A program made the position numbers and the translations under genes. Positions 63,673 to 64,000 of a stretch of DNA of 64,000 bases are shown one piece after another. Each line of letters opens with the position of its first letter. Position 1 is the stretch's first letter. The notes under the pieces were generated by a model that did no database searches, was not told where the DNA came from, and was given only the letters and a program-made list of their open reading frames with translations. The DNA is taken from the NCBI RefSeq assembly GCF_006874475.1, contig NZ_VIRM01000032.1, positions 40,229 through 104,228 of the forward strand. Direction: 5' to 3'. This stretch comes from Microbispora hainanensis. GTDB lineage: Bacteria > Actinomycetota > Actinomycetes > Streptosporangiales > Streptosporangiaceae.

Positions 63673-64000
63673 CGCGTCCGGTTCGCCGGCCGCAGGGCTC
63701 CGTCTTCCCGCTGTCCTGACTATTGGGGATCTGCCCCTGCCCGATGCGTTCCAGGGAAGACATGTTGTTTGCGCCGCAGGTCCGCTGAGATCGCGTCCGC
63801 CGCAGCCTTCGCTTCTCGTCCGATGCGACGAAGGCCACCCGTGGGGTGGCCCGGCACTGCCAGCCTAGCGCGCCATCACCACCGCCCGAGCCTCGACCGG
63901 AGCTTTCTTTCCCCGTCGACGCAGGTTGCGGCGCAGCGATGACATGACCCCGGAAACACAGAAGGGCCACCCCAACGGGATGGCCCTTCCATATCAAAAA
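63673..64000 (-). other. Window-end intergenic region with a terminator at 63961-63989
   Basis: No gene is supported in this stretch. Near the right edge GAAGGGCCA (63961-63969) pairs with TGGCCCTTC (63981-63989), with CCC/GGG inside the loop. On the minus strand the stem is followed by TGTGTTTCC, so it probably terminates a minus-strand gene lying beyond the window. The 877-residue protein's own promoter should lie at about 63690-63780, where AT content rises, but no pair of boxes was fixed. Confidence 0.55.

Noticed and set aside
61639..63942. Open frame of 767 codons on the plus strand opposite the RG/RD-rich gene
   Set aside because: Its composition (Ala/Val/Pro, no domains) is what the antisense of Arg/Gly/Asp codons yields at high GC. 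The minus-strand frame has recognisable TPR-like helices and a matching terminator.
63961..64000. Hairpin and A-run at the window end as a plus-strand terminator or rRNA leader
   Set aside because: The plus strand lacks a U-tract after the stem; the minus strand has a T-rich stretch, so a terminator for a gene beyond the window is more likely. No rRNA sequence is visible.

Overview
The window is chromosomal DNA of a high-GC actinobacterium, most likely of the order Streptosporangiales (Nonomuraea/Microbispora/Streptosporangium type). Support comes from very GC-rich third codon positions, the actinobacterial proteins RbpA, OpcA, WhiA, SteA and MctB, a mycothiol-dependent maleylpyruvate isomerase family domain, and two conserved actinobacterial gene blocks (ctaB-tkt-tal-pgi-zwf-opcA-pgl and uvrC-rapZ-yvcK-whiA-gap-pgk-tpiA-secG). 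The genus is an inference and cannot be fixed from sequence reading alone. No rRNA, tRNA, CRISPR array, transposase or integrase was seen.

Layout. 0-4 kb holds a PrsW-type membrane protease (cut by the window edge), a dimethylformamidase-like lipoprotein, and a medium-chain reductase whose promoter carries two operator-like dyads and a SnoaL-like gene remnant. 3.9-13.5 kb is heme O synthase (ctaB), divergent from a pentose-phosphate operon: tkt, tal, pgi, zwf, opcA, pgl. 13.5-22.7 kb is an accessory insert: a coiled-coil protein, a YciI protein, an ACT-GNAT fusion, an FAD oxidoreductase/amidohydrolase pair, a small membrane protein and a two-component system. 22.8-38.2 kb, almost all on the minus strand, is rbpA, secG, tpiA, pgk, gap, whiA, yvcK, rapZ, uvrC and uvrA. 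A TetX-like monooxygenase/TetR pair and a Rieske lipoprotein sit between uvrC and uvrA. 38.4-41.4 kb holds an isomerase/metallo-hydrolase reading-frame fusion and an enolase-superfamily enzyme. 41.4-55.3 kb (minus strand) holds phospholipid synthesis (pssA, psd), a TerC-type metal exporter under a yybP-ykoY manganese riboswitch, an envelope cluster (GT4 glycosyltransferase, MurJ-like flippase, MraY/WecA-like transferase, MctB, SteA), then recN, nadK and tlyA. 55.9-64 kb holds an SCP2-domain protein, a HAD phosphatase, a TPR protein, a DUF1015 protein, an SSB-like protein, a metallo-hydrolase and an 877-residue protein with an RG/RD-rich disordered half followed by TPR-like helices.

How it works together. 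tkt to pgl makes NADPH and pentoses, and gap-pgk-tpiA is lower glycolysis next to YvcK and RapZ, which in other bacteria tie central carbon flow to envelope synthesis. WhiA, SteA, MurJ-like, PssA and Psd point to growth, septation and membrane building. UvrA, UvrC and RecN cover DNA repair.

The observations most worth following are: the TerC leader, which combines an iron-box-like site, a Mn riboswitch and a Shine-Dalgarno-sequestering arm; the RG/RD-rich TPR protein; a 13-bp triplication that places two identical six-codon mini-ORFs before the MurJ-like start; the isomerase/hydrolase fusion; and a scatter of 9- to 36-bp tandem repeats, mostly at gene ends.
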